The translations under genes were made by a program, and so were the position numbers. Source: Microbacterium sp. BH-3-3-3 (lineage in GTDB: Bacteria > Actinomycetota > Actinomycetes > Actinomycetales > Microbacteriaceae). Taken from it: a stretch of 64,000 nucleotides of DNA. The notes below the pieces were generated by a model. The model saw nothing but the letters and a program-made list of their open reading frames with translations. It was not told where the DNA came from and did no database searches. The stretch is from NCBI RefSeq assembly GCF_007679045.1, contig NZ_VEFS01000001.1, positions 117,422 through 181,421 on the forward strand, given 5' to 3'. This document shows positions 62,333 through 64,000 of the stretch, piece after piece. Within the stretch, counting starts at the first letter, position 1, and every line of letters starts with the position of its first letter.

Positions 62333-62955
62333 TTCAGTACCTCTCCGTCGAATCCGTCTGAGCCGTCGTCGAGCAACGGCGAGATGTGCGGCAGCTCGTC
62401 GAGCGAGTTGATGCCGAGGTTGACCAGCAGCTGGTCGGTGGTTCCGTAGTGGATCGCGCCCGTGTCGGGGTCGGTGAACACCTCGGTGATCAAGCCGCGG
62501 GCAAGCAGGGTGCGGACGACCGAGTCGACGTTGACCGCGCGGATCGACGCCACCTGCCCCCGGGTCACGGGCTGCTTGTAGGCGATCACGGCGAGCGTTT
62601 CGAGCGCTGCCTGCGACAGCCGCGAGGGCGCCTGGGTGTTGACGAACTCCCCCACCACGTCGTCGTACTCCTCGCGCACGTAGAGGCGCCACCCCCCGCC
62701 GACCTCGCGCAGCTCGAAGCCGCGGACCGGTCCCCCGGTCTGACCGTCGTAGTCGGCCACGAGCGTCTCGACGGCCTGTCGAACGGCCGGCACGGGCGCA
62801 CCGACGGCGGCGGAGAGGCTCACGAGGCTCTGCGGTTCGTCGAGGATCAGCAGGATCGCCTCGAGGCGACGGGCGACGGATGCCGTGTCGCTCGGGCGCT
62901 GTGCGGGGATCGGGGCCTGCGCGGGGGCGGTGTCGATCACGGTGTCATCGGTCAT
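62329..62955 (-). CDS. scpB: Segregation and condensation protein B
   Basis: A 208-residue protein with two winged helices: AILLILDEPQSLVSLSAAVG, LREVGGGWRLYVREEY, and SQAALETLAVIAYKQPVTRG near 115. It is the KITE subunit of the SMC-ScpAB complex. ATG at 62955 overlaps the end of scpA by 11 bases. Confidence 0.95.
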   Translation of the reverse strand: MTDDTVIDTAPAQAPIPAQRPSDTASVARRLEAILLILDEPQSLVSLSAAVGAPVPAVRQAVETLVADYDGQTGGPVRGFELREVGGGWRLYVREEYDDVVGEFVNTQAPSRLSQAALETLAVIAYKQPVTRGQVASIRAVNVDSVVRTLLARGLITEVFTDPDTGAIHYGTTDQLLVNLGINSLDELPHISPLLDDGSDGFDGEVLK

Positions 62956-64000
62956 AGTCGGCTCCCAGGGCGGCGAGGTTCTCTTCCGACCACCTCTCGG
63001 CGGTCCAACGGAGTGTGAGTTCGCCGAGCGGTTCGAGCTGCTCGAACGACAGGGCGGCGTGGCGGTACAGCTCGAGGATCGCGAGGAACCGCGCGACGAC
63101 GACCCCCGTCTCGGTGACGCCGGCGACGAGGTCGCGGAAGTTCAGCGTGCCCGCGGAGCGCAGCAGCGTCACCACGATCGCCGCCTGTTCGCGGATGCTG
63201 ATGAGGGGCGCGTGCAGGTGGTCGAGCCCCACCGTCGGGATCTCCTTCGGCGCGAAGGCGACCACCGCGAGCGCGGCGAAATCGTCGGCGCTGAGCGTCC
63301 ACTTCAGCTCCGGCACCGCACTGCGGTACTTCTCGTCGAGCTGCACGTTGCGCGTGTGCCGCTTGTCTTCGCGCTGCAGGCAGCGCGCGAACCACGCCGA
63401 GACCTCCTTGAAGGCCCGGTACTGCAGCAGACGCGCGAAGAGCAGGTCGCGCGCTTCGAGCAGCGCCACCGACTCGGCATCCACCAACTCGCCCTGCGGC
63501 AGCAGACCCGCGATCTTCATGTCGAGCAGGGTCGCGGCCACCACCAGGAACTCCGACGCCTCGTCGAGGTCGCCGTCGGGTCCCATGGCGCGCAGATACG
63601 AGATGAACTCGTCGGTCACGCGGCTGAGCGACACCTCGGTCACGTCGAGCTCGGCGCGCGAGATGAGGGTCAGCAGCAGGTCGAACGGCCCGTCGAAATC
63701 GGGCAGCGAGACGCGGAACCCGGCGGGGGCGTCGTCCGCGAGGCGGCTGAGCTCGTCGGAGCCACCGGTCGCCGGGGGATCGCTTGCGAGGTGGCTGAGC
63801 TTGTCGAAGCCACCGGGCGCGAGGGGGCCGGACCCTTCGACAAGCTCAGGGGCCTCCGTTGCGAGGGGGCTGAGCTTGTCGGAGCCACCGGGCGCGCGGG
63901 GGCCGGGCCCTTCGACACGCTCAGGGACCTCCGTTGCGAGGGGGCTGAGCTTGTCAGAGCCACCGGGCGCGCGGGTCCCGGGCCCTTCGACAAGCTCAGG
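62945..64000 (-). CDS. scpA: Segregation and condensation protein A with long repeat extension, 5' end outside window
   Basis: The kleisin of SMC-ScpAB. The conserved body starts at FRVSLPDFDGPFDLLLTL (about 63718-63664) and reaches VALLEARDLLFARLLQYRAF and the C-terminal winged helix FRDLVAGVTETGVVVARFLA. Upstream the same frame stays open to the window edge, at least 95 codons, and contains no ATG, GTG or TTG. So translation begins beyond 64000, and ScpA has a long low-complexity N-terminal part with a 25-residue repeat. The next in-frame start, GTG at 63643, would delete the conserved opening motif. Its order with scpB, rluB, tyrA, cmk and der is that of actinobacteria. Confidence 0.92.
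   Translation of the reverse strand, partial: PELVEGPGTRAPGGSDKLSPLATEVPERVEGPGPRAPGGSDKLSPLATEAPELVEGSGPLAPGGFDKLSHLASDPPATGGSDELSRLADDAPAGFRVSLPDFDGPFDLLLTLISRAELDVTEVSLSRVTDEFISYLRAMGPDGDLDEASEFLVVAATLLDMKIAGLLPQGELVDAESVALLEARDLLFARLLQYRAFKEVSAWFARCLQREDKRHTRNVQLDEKYRSAVPELKWTLSADDFAALAVVAFAPKEIPTVGLDHLHAPLISIREQAAIVVTLLRSAGTLNFRDLVAGVTETGVVVARFLAILELYRHAALSFEQLEPLGELTLRWTAERWSEENLAALGADYDR
63776..64000 (-). repeat. 75-bp tandem repeat inside scpA, encoding 25-residue units
   Basis: Three units end at Lys codons 63800, 63875 and 63950, exactly 75 bases apart. Each holds a CCCTTCGACAAGCTCAGG-type half of the REP-like family. The translated unit is close to LKDSGGPARPGPGEVLEPVE followed by TALPS. 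More units may lie beyond the window. Confidence 0.85.

Overview
The window is high-G+C (about 70%) DNA from an actinobacterium, most likely Microbacteriaceae and probably Microbacterium or a close relative. The evidence is the garA-ftsR-merR block, the parA/scpA/scpB/rluB/cmk/der housekeeping order, a DtxR-type iron box, and the very frequent GGATGCC/GGCATCC heptamer. This is inference from gene content; no 16S gene is present. About 60 protein genes and one tRNA (Pro, GGG anticodon) can be supported. Genes are tightly packed, with many 1-8 nt start/stop overlaps.

Layout. 1-9.8 kb: end of a ParA-type ATPase; GarA, FtsR and a second MerR regulator; a CopC-like exported protein; dihydrolipoyl dehydrogenase; CYTH phosphatase, glutamine amidotransferase, NAD(P)HX epimerase, YihY membrane protein, prepilin-peptidase-like protein. 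9.8-21.3 kb: DUF2809, mismatch/uracil DNA glycosylase, hydrolase, two GT39-type membrane glycosyltransferases, a secreted GH5 cellulase with a CBM, and a regulator/aminotransferase/APC transporter amine-use cluster. 21.3-29.1 kb: a five-gene operon of one Tat-like exported four-fold repeat protein and four tandem proteinase-K-like subtilases. 29.4-34.9 kb, divergent from it: jetABC (mksFEB) condensin/Wadjet genes without jetD. 35-43 kb: cation/proton antiporter, esterase, regulator, and an iron-siderophore uptake operon behind a DtxR-like box, lacking its ATPase. 43-50 kb: barstar-like protein and AraC regulator, DUF2000 protein, NarL-type two-component system, MacB-like ABC exporter, a candidate 35-aa peptide, two paralogous 70-79 aa proteins, YnfA. 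50-58 kb: desaturase, small membrane proteins, tRNA-Pro, two GNATs, S4 protein, a repeat array, a NUDIX-NYN fusion, two DUF805 proteins. 58-64 kb: der, cmk, tyrA, rluB, scpB and scpA in one overlapping operon.

The best candidate for an undescribed system is the subtilase quartet. All four proteases keep the Asp/His/Ser triad and the oxyanion Asn, share a prodomain and a C-terminal Fn3-like domain, and differ around the substrate pocket. They are translationally chained behind an exported repeat protein.

Three layers of repeated DNA stand out. First, a CTTCGACAAGCTCAG palindromic family forms arrays between genes, enters the start of rluB, and forms an in-frame 75-bp repeat extending ScpA by at least 95 residues. 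Second, a 65-bp element occurs three times with 19-bp perfect inverted arms and a fixed 27-nt centre. Third, the GGATGCC heptamer recurs in genes and, as inverted pairs, in terminator-like hairpins. No CRISPR array, prophage or insertion sequence was seen.
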